DNA from: Trichinella spiralis
Taxonomy: Eukaryota; Nematoda; Enoplea; Trichinellida; Trichinellidae
NCBI GenBank assembly: GCA_000181795.3
Contig: CM012953.1
Location: 2,384,199 to 2,420,106, forward strand
DNA length: 35,908 nt
Reading direction: 5' to 3'
Position numbers and translations under genes: made by a program. Every line of letters starts with the position of its first letter. Within the stretch, counting starts at the first letter, position 1. Positions 11,494 through 24,400 of the stretch are shown here, piece by piece. A model generated the notes under the pieces. The model worked only from the letters and a program-made list of their open reading frames with translations, did no database searches and was not told where the DNA came from.

Positions 11494-12263
11494 TGTTTAT
11501 TGATTTCAAATTTGAAAATGACTCTTCTCCAATGTCGGCAGGTTGCAAGTGTTGTAAATGACATTGCTGGGGTCAACATGTTGACCAAAAATTTAGCGGC
11601 CAGTAGTGCGAAAAACGATGCCAGTTGGCCAAAACTGACCACATTTTAACTAAATGGGTCAGCGGCATTGGGACAACTCCACATCCACCATATAGGACAT
11701 TATACCCTTTCGAAAAGAAGGACGGGATGGATGCATGTATTACGTACATCTTTTGCTGCAATTCAATTTTTTCCATTTATCAGCAACACATATATATTAT
11801 TTATTCGATAACAATCTGTAACATATTATCTATTGTTGACAACAATGAAAATGCAAATGTCAATGTAAAGCTTTGCTTCTGCTCAATTAATCAGGGTCAT
11901 TCATCATCAACATGCAGAAAATATTACACTTCAATTAAAATCATTATCAAAGTACAGCAAGTGATATGTCTTTTTTAAAGAAAAACCAACAGTGATGCTG
12001 GTAATAATTGCAGCACATAGTGCATTGACATTCTCTACATGTGTATCCACTCGCATTCGGTAACTTGTTTATCGTATATTTCTTGCTTTATTTAAATTTG
12101 AATAAAATTGTTGTATTGTGCACAGTTTTCACACTAAACTCTTGCGCTTTTCATTTGAAGAGCTACATAAATATTACAGTAGAAATTTTGTCTTAAGTTG
12201 CACATTCTTTTTGAAGCTCTCTCATTTTCAAATTTTATTCAAGATAACAGATATTAAACATAT
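11494..12263. other. Intergenic: promoter side of the PAN gene
   Basis: This stretch lies upstream of the minus-strand PAN gene and downstream of the minus-strand 240-aa gene. It is AT-rich, with no gene and no clear TATA or initiator that I would defend. The frame at 11625-11978 looks like chance. Confidence 0.5.
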
Positions 12264-12269
12264 TTTATT
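12264..12269 (-). terminator. Poly(A) signal of the 240-aa protein gene
   Basis: TTTATT on the plus strand reads AATAAA on the minus strand, 42 nt past the stop codon at 12312. Confidence 0.6.
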
Positions 12270-12311
12270 ACAATAAAAAATAATTATTGCAATATTTTCT
12301 AAAAACAAGTT

Positions 12312-13410
12312 TCATCTTTTAAGCTGACGTTTCTTCTTTTTCCCAGTTTTCCTTATCGTACGGCGACCTGTTTCAAGTGACTTACGGTTGTTAAGCTTCG
12401 CTTCGGATGATTCACCTTTAGCAGAGTTTGCGCTTTCTTCTTCATTAAATTCCGGTAAAACGTCTTCCTAAACAACCATTCATTCAAACAAACAAATGCA
12501 CAAAAATGCATATTAAGAATTATTATTACATTTGCATTGCGCTTTACATTTTTCGGAATATCACAAACTCCTTTCACACCATCACGCGCCATTTCACGAC
12601 AAAGATACAACAACTGCGTTTTGCAATTCTCCGGATCAGTGACCGTCTTTGCCTGAAAATTATGTATGTAAATGCTGTGAAAATATGCAAATTACAAAAA
12701 AAAATATTGACAAAGTGGAACAGTTAGTACCTGAATTTCCAACCGTCGAGCATTGTTCAATTCTTCCATTTCATGAATAAAACGCACCACCTCGTCGGTC
12801 CATTGATTACGTTGTTCATTGTATACAGCGAAATCGCTGTTCCATTCGATAAATTGTCGATTTTTCTTTTTCATCAAAGGACGATCACGAAAACTCATCT
12901 CGGCAGCTAATTCACCTTCAAAAACTTTAAACTGTTTCGAAGTCCACTGTTCACCGACTTTTCTGCACATCACCCATTGCGGATCATTATCCAAATTGCT
13001 GCTGTTCGCAAAATAGTATATTTTTTCTCTCTCTCATACATCTCAAGTAAGATAACTTTCCAACTTACCTGATTGCTTCATTTACATCTTCGTCATCATA
13101 ATCTTAAAAAATAAGACAATGTTATGCATGGGAAAATTTCAATCAATCAAAAAGGTTTACCATTCTCTTCCAATGATGTGCTGTCATCAGATATTGAAGA
13201 GCTACTCATATCTCCTAAAAGTAGAACAAAAAATTCATGAAATTAATAAAATGCAATCACCTTACAAATTAATTTCCATAATAATTGACAAAAACTAAAA
13301 CATTCACCTTCACTATAATCATCGTCATCTTCGTCGTCGTCCATCATGCCCAAGTTTCGGCAAAGCTCTGCATAGTCTACTCGGTTAACATTGCGTATTC
13401 GACGGCTCAT
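12312..13410 (-). CDS. Uncharacterised protein with acidic N-terminus and basic C-terminus, probably nuclear
   Basis: Exons in coding order: 13410-13308, 13214-13161, 13102-13069, 13001-12731, 12652-12548, 12467-12312. They sum to 723 nt (240 aa) and all joins are in phase. The protein starts MSRRIRNVNRVDYAELC, followed by a strongly acidic stretch (MMDDDEDDDD) and a serine/acidic stretch to about residue 63. A compact core follows at about 64-154 with tryptophans and charged helices, including QWTSKQFKVFEGELAAEM and RQFIEWNSDFAVYNEQRNQW. Residues 155-189 (NCKTQLLYLCREMARDGV) look helical. The tail ends TGKKKKRQLKR, a good nuclear localisation signal. I do not recognise the family. Acidic plus basic ends suit a chromatin or ribosome-biogenesis factor, but that is only inference. 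It is divergently placed to CREB, 2 kb away. Confidence 0.8.
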
Positions 13411-15340
13411 TTTTCCTGAAAAAAACATCAATATAAAAATATATAAATCGTTCATAATAACTCATAAAGATTTTCAGAAAATAACTGCTACGTTCTATCA
13501 GCACATTATGGTCAGCTAAATGATTAGATCTATTTCTGATGAGATAAAGTGAGAAGGCATTTTTTTTACAAAAACTACAACACTTGCGTAAAATTTAATA
13601 TTAAGGAATAATACAATCGATAGGGAAAACTCGAAATATATAAAACAGCGAAGGCTTTGAAAAATTATTACAAATGCTGTCAATTACAAAAGCTGTTCGA
13701 TACAGATATATCATAGCACGCTAACAGTTTACTTCAATATATTTATATAAAACGTTAAAAAACTTTGGCTATACATCAAATAGGAAGAATTGGAATGAAC
13801 TGAAAAATCAATATTACAATTATTAAAAATAAAAGAGCTAAATAAGTTTGTAAGAATTAACAAGAACATACGTAATTACTGTAAACAAAAATGATATTTA
13901 AGTCAGTTTAAAAATGGTTATAAATTTGAATCAAAAGTTTTGTTGAAAAAAAATTAAAATTAATATTAAGTATTCAGATACGGATAAAAGAAATAATATT
14001 ACGAAAATATTATTTTCTGCTCATATTTGCTAAAATTACCTTATAAGTTTCAAAAATGTTATTCAGTTTGATATAACATTTCGACAGAAATTATCATATT
14101 ATTACTAGGTTAATATTTTAAAAATAAGACATTAAGTGTTAAAAAATAACAAAAATTAGTTATATCAATAATATCTTCAAATTTCATTTCTTGGAACCTG
14201 GAATGAAAATTATTAACTTTGTAATCATAGCTTTCATAGTGGAAGTTTGAAATAATTGGACATTTAGTTTGGACGTTTTTATTTAAATAAATATTGCTAT
14301 TCTTCAAAAAATATCACTTTTAAAATGTTTTCTTAAAATGCAGACTCAGTGCCTTTAGAAACCTGTACTGTTTCTTTTCTTTACCAGCCACATGCCATAT
14401 CACATCTTGCTCCTAGTATTATTTCTGCTTATTTGTTATCTTATTTTAACAAAGCTTTTCCACAGTATGGGGTATTTTTTGCAAACAAGAACACTATTTA
14501 TTGTAAATCTCACTTTGTCATGTAATGCATTTTGTTGTCACAGTAGATTCAACGCATGATATGTATGCTAACATGTTGAATTTAAAATTGTTAAAAAAAC
14601 AACAAGGGAAACACAACAAAAGTCATATACAATGCTAGATTTTGTTTACATGAACTGGAAACGTGAAGATTTGTTTCAAAAAAAGTTAACATTCTCATTA
14701 ATATACACAAAGTGAAACCAGAATCTGTCAACTGAAAAGCGTCAGATTGTCAAAGTAGAAGAGAATGAAAAAATTTTATCTAAAAGCAGTAAAGCCCACT
14801 TGAAATAAAACGTGCAAATTCGTTTTAAAGCGACTGTTGAATCAAAAAATACCACAAATTTTATTAATTTTTGTAATGGTATAACCACGAACAAAACAAA
14901 ATGAAACTACCCGCCAAATAAATTTAAACTGCTTACTTACTGTATTTTGTTAATGTGCAAAAAAACAATCGTATAAAAAATGCATTGCGAGAGAAAAAAA
15001 ATGAAAAAAAAACTGTTGGTAATAGATATATAGTTGTTACATGAAGAGTGTGAGTAAAAAATTTTTTAAATTGCAAACATTTGAGTTTATATATGCTCGG
15101 ATTATTGACAGTGATTTGGTCGAATTGAACTATCAAAACGCCCACACGGACGAAACAGTGGAATATTTATTATTATTAATTTTGAATTTTTGAAATGAAA
15201 CATGTTTTGAAATATCGAATTCAACGGTTAAATTTCCAAGTGTTGATGTGGTCGGGTTTTGAAAAAAAATCAATAAAACAACTCGCAGTTTCCTACAGCA
15301 TGGTAGTGTCAATGAACTTGATTTTCAAATTGACAAAGAT
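13411..15340. other. Intergenic region between divergent genes
   Basis: About 1.9 kb of AT-rich sequence (poly-A/T runs) between the minus-strand 240-aa gene and plus-strand CREB. I see no coding exon, RNA gene or element with clear ends. It should hold both promoters. GC rises only from about 15340, at the CREB 5' end. Confidence 0.5.
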
Positions 15341-15363
15341 GTTACTGTATGGACGCACCCCAG

Positions 15364-15415
15364 TGACGTTTTTGACGCGTTTCGCGTGAACGAAGAAGCT
15401 AACGCAATCTCGTCA
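15364..15415. promoter_or_regulatory. Cluster of CRE half-sites at the main CREB promoter
   Basis: TGACGTTT (15364-15371), TGACGCGT (15373-15380) and CGTCA (15411-15415, TGACG on the minus strand) lie 33-84 bp upstream of the CREB start codon, in a locally GC-rich stretch. Vertebrate CREB1 has CREs in its own promoter, so autoregulation is plausible. The transcription start is unknown, so some sites may be in the 5' UTR. Confidence 0.45.
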
Positions 15416-15417
15416 CG

Positions 15418-15444
15418 ATGATGTCACAAGACTTGTCGCTGTGA
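15418..15444 (+). promoter_or_regulatory. Upstream ORF of CREB (8 codons)
   Basis: ATG ATG TCA ... CTG TGA encodes MMSQDLSL and ends three bases before the CREB start at 15448. If the transcript includes it, ribosomes would have to leak past or reinitiate over a very short gap. That makes it a candidate brake on translation. Whether the transcript starts upstream of 15418 is not shown. Confidence 0.4.
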
Positions 15445-15447
15445 CGA

Positions 15448-18400
15448 ATGGCTACTGACGAAGGTTCGTCGCTCAATAGGCCTTACAACTTGGGCCCACC
15501 GAACAGTTTCGTCGCGCCACCGACGGACTTGCCCTCGCCGGCGCCGACCATTGGTCTTCTTCAAATACCCGTTGTTCAGCCGACGTTTATCAATTTTAGC
15601 AATAATTGCGTAAGTTATCATTCAACTCTGCTTGCGTGTGTATGTCTGTCTGTCTGGTGTCTGGTGTCTGTGTCTGTGTGTATGTGTGTGTGTGAATATT
15701 TCAGTTCGCCTGTTGGCCAGGGTTTTTAACGGGATTCATTTTTTTTCCAATGCTGTCTGTGTTCGGTGTGACATGTTCTATGAAATTTGGGTGCTGTTCG
15801 TTTGTTGAAAATTTTCCATCTTTCAACTGATTTTTAAAATACATTTCAATTTTTACATCCAAATATTATTTAATATTTATTCTTCTTCTTATTTAAAATT
15901 TTCTTTTTCATCAACTTAATCTTGTTAGTCTTTTTTGAACAATTATAAGTGTTGTTTACTTTTTAATGTCTCTCTTTCTCTTTCTCTGTGTGTGGTGCTC
16001 CTTTTTCAGAATAAGTGTTGAATTTATTGCTTATAACTCTTATGAATCTGTCCGTCCTTGAACGATTTAATAATATATGAAATTTTTTCTCAATAATTTT
16101 TACATTTTTACAAATTCATTTCTATTATTATTATTCGACAATTTTCCTGTTGCGGTTTATTTCTTGTTTTCCTTCTTAAATTGTATATTGTGATTTGTAT
16201 TTCTTTTCCACTGTAGTTGTAACATTTGTTGCCAGTTGCTGCTTATCGGTTTCAGAATCGTGTTCGTGCAACGATATTTTCTTAGGATAATTTTCCTTTT
16301 CTTTCAATATTTTGCTAAAGCATCGATGTGGCGCAGCACATTGCGGTTGTGTAAATTGTTGTTCAAACATTTTCCATTGCAATTTTTTTCAACCATCTAT
16401 ACTATTTGTCAACAAAAATTGTACACCACTGCGAAACAGACTGTATGTCGTTCTTTAATTAATTGCGTCATCGTTTGCACAGTGCTATGTAAATGTCGCA
16501 TTTTAGATTTAAAATTTTCCGCGCTGCGTTTTGCAAGCTGCAAAAGTTTTGCCAGGGCGTTGTTGTTTGCGCAGCCGGGCTGCCTAACGTTACGACTTCC
16601 ATGCTATATAGTTGCTTTGCTCGGCAGCGTCAATATTTCTTTCATTCGTTTCAGAAATTTTATTTGCTTAATATCACGGAAACAAGGCGTTACTGCTTTC
16701 TTATTATTTTTCATGTTTCGGTAAAATTATGATTGGTTTTTCTTTCTGTTTAAATTTACCAACTTACAATGGAAAGATTTTGCTATTGATCACTGTCCAG
16801 ACAGCGGCAGTGTTTGGCATTTTCAGTAGAATTTGATGAAATGAAAAATTTCCCGATTAATATTAATTAATTGTAATTGAAAAGCTTTTTTTCATTATAA
16901 CACTGAAGTATATAATGACAAAATTTTGCCGAGATGGGGAAGAATTTTATGCTTTGCAAGCCGGAGTGCAATCGTAATAGGTTTTGTGTAATAGTATTTG
17001 AGATGTTAACTCGCTGCAAACTGCGCATTATGTTGTTTTTGTCGTGTTGTTTATTTGAGCATGCTTGATGATCTATTTCAACGTTTCACGTGTTGAACAT
17101 TGTTTAATGTTGTTTACGCGGTAGAAGGAAAAAGAATCGATGATATTCATGAAGTGCTTAGCCATTGTTTTATTCTTCAGTCTTCTTCTATTTGCATTGT
17201 TGTGTTAAATTTGCATATTTTTCTTTGCACCTCAATGATACTGATGTACATTTATTGATATTTTTTATTCCTATTGGTTGTTGTTGTTGTTGTTGAGAGA
17301 ACATGATTTATCAAACTGTTGTAGGAAGTGGTTTTAATTTTTGTTTAATTGTAGGCAAAAATGGTCGCATTGTTATATTTTCAAAGATTGTTATTGCATA
17401 CACTTTGTTATTATTATTATTATTATTATTGTTTCAATTTTAGAATTTATTTTAAAATGTGAAAAAAAATTTTTTTGTACAATTTTTAATGAATTATAGA
17501 AATTTTTACCCAGTCGAGCGAGAGTTGAACATTTATAACAAATGAATAGGTGATGCTAAAAATGATTTTTCCTTTTAATAATTTATTTTAAGTGATCTGT
17601 TAGGGAAAGCTTTTATTAAAACACGTAAATTGATTTTTAACAATTGTCGTTGAACGTTGAAAAGGATGCAAGCATGGGAAGTGGAATTATTAAACGACTT
17701 TGGGTATTATTTGTTAATCTGCTGCTGCTGCTACTACTACTACTATTACTACTGCTATTGCTACTTCTGCTACTGCTACTACTACCAGCCACCCAGCGTA
17801 CGCTCTGTTCAACTTTAGCTCTCTCAGTCTCTTTTGCAACAAAGTTGGAAATTTAATTTTATTTATTCTTAAAATAACTTTTTGATGATAGCTTTGAGTT
17901 GTTTGTGAACAAGCGGCAAGCATTATTATTATTATTATAATTATATATTTATTTCGCTAGGAAGAACAAGAAGAATTCATTGTTCGACTTTTGCTCGTTT
18001 CATGCTCAACGTTAGAGCAGTAATTTTAGCACGTAGAATAGTGATTTTAAAATTTGCGATCTGTTGCATAATTTGCAAAGAAATATGTTGAATAAGAGAG
18101 AGAGAGAGAGAGAGAGTGTGTGTGTGTGTGAGAGGGAAAAAACCAAGAAAAGAAATATGGCTAGCATGTGGCAGCTTATTGTGCACTGGCATGTTAATTT
18201 ATCAATGAATATTAATGATTGAGATTCGTGTTGTGCTTTAGTGTTGCAGAAAAAAAAGTAATGTTAAAAGAGGACAATTTTTGTCGATTAAATGAATAAC
18301 TATGTAATAATTTTACTTATTAATTAAAAAATGGAAAATTAAATTTGTTCTCAATCACACACAAGTGTTCATTTGATTTCAGAGAGAATGCAAATTGGAA

Positions 18401-21400
18401 TAATTAGAATAAGATTTGTTTATTGTTCTTCTTATTTTGAAATCGAGGGAGATGTTTACTTCAATTGTACATTTTGTAGAGGTATAAGTTTTTTTCTTTC
18501 TTTCCTTCTTGCATAATATCCCTTGTAATGAAGCAGTTTATTTGGAAGTGATTTTGTTTGTTCGATTATCTTTTGTTTTCGATGCAATGCAATGCTTGGT
18601 CAGCATAGTATAGTTTGTTTTGAAAAGTGAAATAAATAAATACCGATTGTTGTCGACTTCTGTTTTGTTATTTCAACTTGAGCATTTAGTTGTTCGTTTA
18701 ATAAATTGTGTATTTTTGTATGTTTTTTTGTCATGTTTCATAATTACAATTTTGAATTTAGATTTGTATATTAATTTATGAATTTATGTTCTGCTTTGAT
18801 TTGTTTAAGGAGAAAAAAATAAAATTTTTTCATAAATTAAATGCAGTGAATGTGTTGACAGTTCGCTTCATGTGAAAACGTTATAATAATGCTGTTTGCT
18901 TATTTTTACAAAGAGATAATGGGCGAGCGATATTGTCGCCAGTCGAAGTTTCACATAGCAATGTTAAAATGCCATCTCTATCATCACTGGTGTCATGTAG
19001 TGGGTGTGAACATTGTTTTTGTCCACTGTGAACAGTTCTGTTGTGGGTGCAATCTACGAACTCTACGAATTTTTTAATCAGCATCATCATAATTGAGCCA
19101 AGTTTTAAAGTGTCGCATCCATATCCACCCTTCCCTCTGTTGTATATTCAGAAATTTTAAATTTTTCTTGTTTTTTCTTTCTCTTGATTTACTTTTATAA
19201 AAGAAATTTTCACTTTATTCTGATAATTATTTGAATTTCATTTTTGACAGTTATTTATTTATTTATATTTTACTCTACAACATTGGCATGTTTGACATTT
19301 TTTTCTAGTTTGTTTCTAGTTTATCTGAATTATTTTTATTAATTATATTTACTGTTTTTAAAATGAGAAATGATTTATATTATTTATTTTATACGAAATG
19401 TGCTGTTCGATTCGATTATCCGAATTAGTTACTCTGAACACCATTTTGAAGTTGATTCTTTTTCTTAAGGATTATTATTCATTTATATATGGTTTGAATA
19501 ACAGTATAATTAGTTTTATTTGACTGTTCAGTGAATATTGAGTATATGGGCAGATGGCACTCCAGCAGCAGAGCTCTTGCCTTTTCTCATTCTAATAATA
19601 GCTATGTTATATTATTATTATTATTATCATTTTTTAACTTCAAATTCACGTTGGATGAAAGCTGGGGTTTGATGGAAAATTGTTCGAGAAAAAGCATGCG
19701 CAACTTCTTTTTTAGCTAATACCTGTGCATAGTTTGGTTTCGTCCTCTAATGATCTGATGACCATTGGATCGACACAGTGGTTGCCTTCGACCGGCGGTC
19801 GTCTGTTCAATTACTTTACTCAAGATCCGTGCACTAATTCAGCTGAGATGCATTTAATTGTTTTGCATTTTTAAAGGAAACCAAAAGAAGCAACGTTTAT
19901 TTAAATTACGATTCAGGAAGCTTTTAAAATTTTGTGTTTATTAATTTTTAATATTATTTTCTGTTTGCTTTGTTTTTTAGTCAATTTGCTTTTTTTGGAT
20001 GACGGGTACTTTTGATTTATATAATGCTTTGAGGAAACCCAATGCTGATTGTAGAAAAATTGTAGAAATAGCTTTTGAAATGTAACATCGATTGTGTAAA
20101 TTTGCATTGATTATCAAATCAAAATGAAAATTATTATTTTTGTTATTGTTCAAGTAATTAAATCATTCAATTAATAATGATAATAATAATGTCAGCCAAC
20201 TGCATGAACATTCAACTCCTTTTGTCTTCACAATATGTCTACTTTTTGATAATTTTATGAGAATGAATTTATTAATATCATTGTTGTTGTTGTTGTTGTT
20301 GAAAAGCTTATAATTAATTATTGTATTTTTGTCCACTTGAATCTCATCGTCCAATTTTGACAAAAGCAAGTTTTACTGGTTCTGAAAATGATCACCTATA
20401 TTTATCTGATTGTTGATCGTTGCGTAATTATACAAACAGTCTCAAAGCGACAGCTATGATCAAACAATCACCAACCAGGATTGATTAATTCAATCCGTCG
20501 GATGATATGTAAATATTTAGTCTAGCAGATAGTAGTTCCGATCAATTGAACGTCCACGCTGATGCTATTTGAATTAATATGCAATGAATTAATTTTTCCA
20601 TCGACTACATATTATGCATGCATGTGTGCAAGTGTGCGTCTGTTTTTAAAGCATTTGTTTTGTAATTTGAATTTTTTTCTTCTTCCGCAGAAGTAGTTTT
20701 TGCAAACTCGAGTTTTAGGAGGTTGACAAATTTGGAGTGTATTTTTGAAATGTTTTTCCACAAATTTCAGATGTGAAATGTTTGCTTCTTTTGTTCAGCG
20801 TATTATTTTTTGTAAAAAAATGTTGCATATTATTATTATTATTAAATTTTCAAAAATTCATAATTTGCAACATTTCCACTTATTCTACCAGTAGTTATGT
20901 CGTAAATAATGATTGGATTGGAAAGTGTTTTTATTTGTTTGTTTTTTTTTTAATTTTTCCCATTCAAAAATATTTGCGGTTGCTTGCTTGATTTGGGTTT
21001 GGTGAAAATGTGGAGTTGTTGTTGTTGTTGGCGCTGTTTTCTTGCCGAATTGCTTTATTTCATATGTTTTCTTTTATGTGTATTGTTAAATATTAGTTTA
21101 AATTGTTAATTAAAGTTTCTGATAGATTTTAATAATTAGAAGTGAAATTATTTCTTTCTTTCTTTTTTTTGAGAATGAATTTTCGTTTAGGAAGAGCCGA
21201 TTAGTGAAGAAGAAGCTAAACGAAGAAGAGAATTACTTGCCCGAAGACCATCTTATCGGTAAAATATGATTCTTATTAATTTATTAATTAATTTATTTAT
21301 TTGTATTTTTTTCAGAAAAATATTGAACGATCTCTCCGGGTATGAATTGGAAATCAAGCCTAAACTGGATACATGTACTCCAGAACAGCCAGGTGATGCA

Positions 21401-24400
21401 CTCGGTGTTGTCAATAGTTCCGGTCCAACGGCTGTGCATAGTTCAGTCATTCTTCCATCATCAGTGCCCGATGGAATTGCTGATACTACACGTGAGTGGA
21501 ATTTGTTTTTTCTTTCTAATTATTCTGTATATCTTGGATATTTTTGTTTGCGCTTTCAAATTATGCTATTGAAAAAAATGAACTGCTGCCACTTCTTTTC
21601 CACTTTAAAATTTTATATAATTTGTGTTTTTGTTTTTTTCTCTAATTTTTGAATAGAATAGTATTTATTCCCTTGACAATTGTTTCTGTTGTTATTACAT
21701 TTGCATGTTGGGCTTTTTTTTCTAAACTTCTATGCACAATATTTACGGTAAAATGTCTTTTTTTTTCATTTCAATTAAATAATCACCACTGACATCGTCG
21801 ATTTTCGATGTGCGTAAATAGAATATTATAAAAGCCATTTTATTGCTCAGAGGAAAGTTTTTTTTAAAAAATATCTCAGCTTTGTCATTCTTTATTGCGT
21901 CCGTTTTGCAAAAGGATAAAAAGAGAATAATCATTTTATGAATGGATGACTTTCAAGCTGTGAAAACTATTTAATTTACTTATTTATTTATTTATTTCAG
22001 TTTTATTGGAAACAAATTTTTTTTTAAAATTTTCGCACATACATTTTCCAGTATCTGTACTTATTATGTTTGTATTTTTATTTAACTTCATTTTTATTTG
22101 GCTGGCTTTGTTATTTTTTTCATTGTGATCGTTGATTAATTTTTGGGTATCGACACACACCAAATGACGATGGTACATGATGATCATGATGATGCGCAGT
22201 GGCAGCAGCAGTAAAATGTATAAAATAGTCATGTTTCTTTTATTGCAATTGAACGTGTCTATGTTTGGTGATCTCAACAAGCTAAAATATATTTCAAAAT
22301 TGATTATTTCTTGTCCTTTTTCTGATTCACCGAGTTTCTATTTTTGTTGTTATTATTATTATTATTATTATTATTAAATATTTTCTCGTCGAATGGAAAT
22401 TCACATAAAAAGTTGGTTCAGTATAAAAAATGCTTAATTTTTGGTTGTTGGTAATTTTATGTTGAATTTGAATGAACAAATATATATGTATATATATATA
22501 CAATTTGGCGTTATTGATTTTTCCATATCTTAAAAGCAAAGATGAAGTTTGTAGAGTTTTTTTTTGTTCTTTCGTTTCAAAATCTACTTTCTTTGAATTT
22601 TTTAATTGGTATTTTTAAAAATAGAACATGCAATTGTTATTAATTAATTAATTAATTAATTGATCTGTGAACACAATTTGTGTTCTATTTGAAATGACGA
22701 AAGCAAGAAAAAAAAATTCAATGATCAAATTACAAATTCAAGGACCGACCGCATGTTATTTGTTATCTATTTGACAAGTTATATTTTGGTCGGTAGAGGT
22801 AGATTTGGTAGTTATTTTTTTTTTCTTGCAAATTTATAATTTGCATAATTTTTTCTCCAGTTGAAAAACGGATAAATTGTTCAATAATGATGTGCAGAAA
22901 GTGTTGAAAATAAGTTCCAATTTAGAATTGTTCTCTTTTTTTAAAACTTGCATAAGAGAAATTGAGAAGAGCAATGATGTGAAATCAATTTTTCAATTTC
23001 AAATGTATGGAAAAATGTGTGTAGATTTTATTATTTCTTGTTTCTATTATTACTTCACAACGGGGATAATTTTATTTTGTTGTATTTATATTGTTGTTGT
23101 TGTAGAAGAATAAGAAATTTTTTTTTCTTCTTTTTTTTAAAACTGTTTATGCATAGATATAAATATAATAATAAATATGAAAAAAATATGGTAGAATTGT
23201 TTGATGACGATAGTTGCCCTAGTGAATTGAATGAATGAATGACATGTTTGTAATTGCGACACGCGTTATCATTTTTGAAAAGTTAATATCGTCGCAATTG
23301 ACCAATTGAGTATGATTGATAATAATAATTGCTTTGCCAAAGTTGAAAAAAGCTTGCACAGAACGGTGGTGCGCACAAATAAAACTTTTCAACTTTAGAA
23401 AGGTTGGTTTGGAAAGTATATAATAAAGATATTAAACAGAAAAAAATACATATATATAAAACTATTAATAAAAGTTGCATCGATTTCGCACGACCCGCTT
23501 GATGACGTAGGACGCGCTCTAATTGGCCGCTTGATGACGCAAATTTGGTTTCAGCCAGCTTTGCGGCATATTGACGGCGACGTGCCTGCCATTTTGGCTA
23601 TTTTTGATCAATTCTATGAAAAAGCAGCGTCGTCGTTCTACTGCTGCTGCCGCTGCCGCTGCTTTACGCCTAGCAGATCTGCTAGTGGTAAACGGTTCTC
23701 TTGATTCAGGTGCTTTTTTTTTCTTAAAAAAATTTATTCAAAATAATAATTATTAATTTTTATTTTTTAAATAATTTTGTTTTATTTATATCGATGTGTA
23801 TTGCGTTGATCAGTATTTGGTTCGTTTGTGAAATTTGTAAGAAATGATGAAAATTTTTCAACTAATTTAAATAAATATATGTATTTTTTTCAATTTTCAA
23901 TTTTTACACATGTTCACAGATTGTGATTTTTCTTTCCTTTTCATTGGTGACATTGGTCGACCTTTATTTTTCTTTTTATTCAACTGTACAAGCAAGAAGG
24001 AAGCAAAAGAAAACAAAAAGAATTCTTGCGTGCATGTGTATTCTTTATGTTTCGTGCATCTTGTTCACTTATTAATAATAATAATTATTATTATTATGAT
24101 TTTTTGACGTCAGCATAATAATAATAATAATAATAATAATAAGCCGATTTATCTGTCGTAGTTGATGTTGAGTGACGTTTGATTATTTTCAAGAAAGAAA
24201 AAGGAAAAATACTGTAAAAGAATTATCAAGCTGAAAATAGAAATTCACCCATTATATCCGTCTTGAGAAAAATGAAATTTAATATTTTGATATCATTTTT
24301 TGTCTTCAATGCAACTGGTGATGTGTAATTAGTATTTTTTTTTCAACCGATGCGTGCGTGGTCGTTATTGCGTAATAAAAGACAAATGGCTATTTGTATG

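Larger units (their letters stand above)
15610..21190 (+). other. CREB intron 1 (5.6 kb)
   Basis: AT-rich intron with many simple repeats: TTA at 17407-17430, CTG/CTA at 17719-17785, GA/GT at 18094-18130, TTG at 20281-20301. I see no second gene. An exon-like GC-richer island lies at about 19735-19845. A second moderate-GC patch at about 16490-16620 has no convincing exon. The long leucine frame at 17.7 kb is only the CTG/CTA repeat. Confidence 0.6.

Noticed and set aside
16236-16732. Overlapping plus-strand frames of 162 and 79 codons in CREB intron 1, one ending at a CG/GTAAAA donor like that of exon 2
   Set aside because: Low-complexity hydrophobic content, no acceptor in a fitting phase and no domain. 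The donor similarity looks like chance.
17644-17856. Frame with a long leucine run, like a membrane segment
   Set aside because: The leucines come from the CTG/CTA triplet repeat in CREB intron 1.
19755-19790. CTGATGA word suggesting a hammerhead ribozyme, and a possible tRNA
   Set aside because: No GAAA core partner, no matching stems and no tRNA B-box were found.
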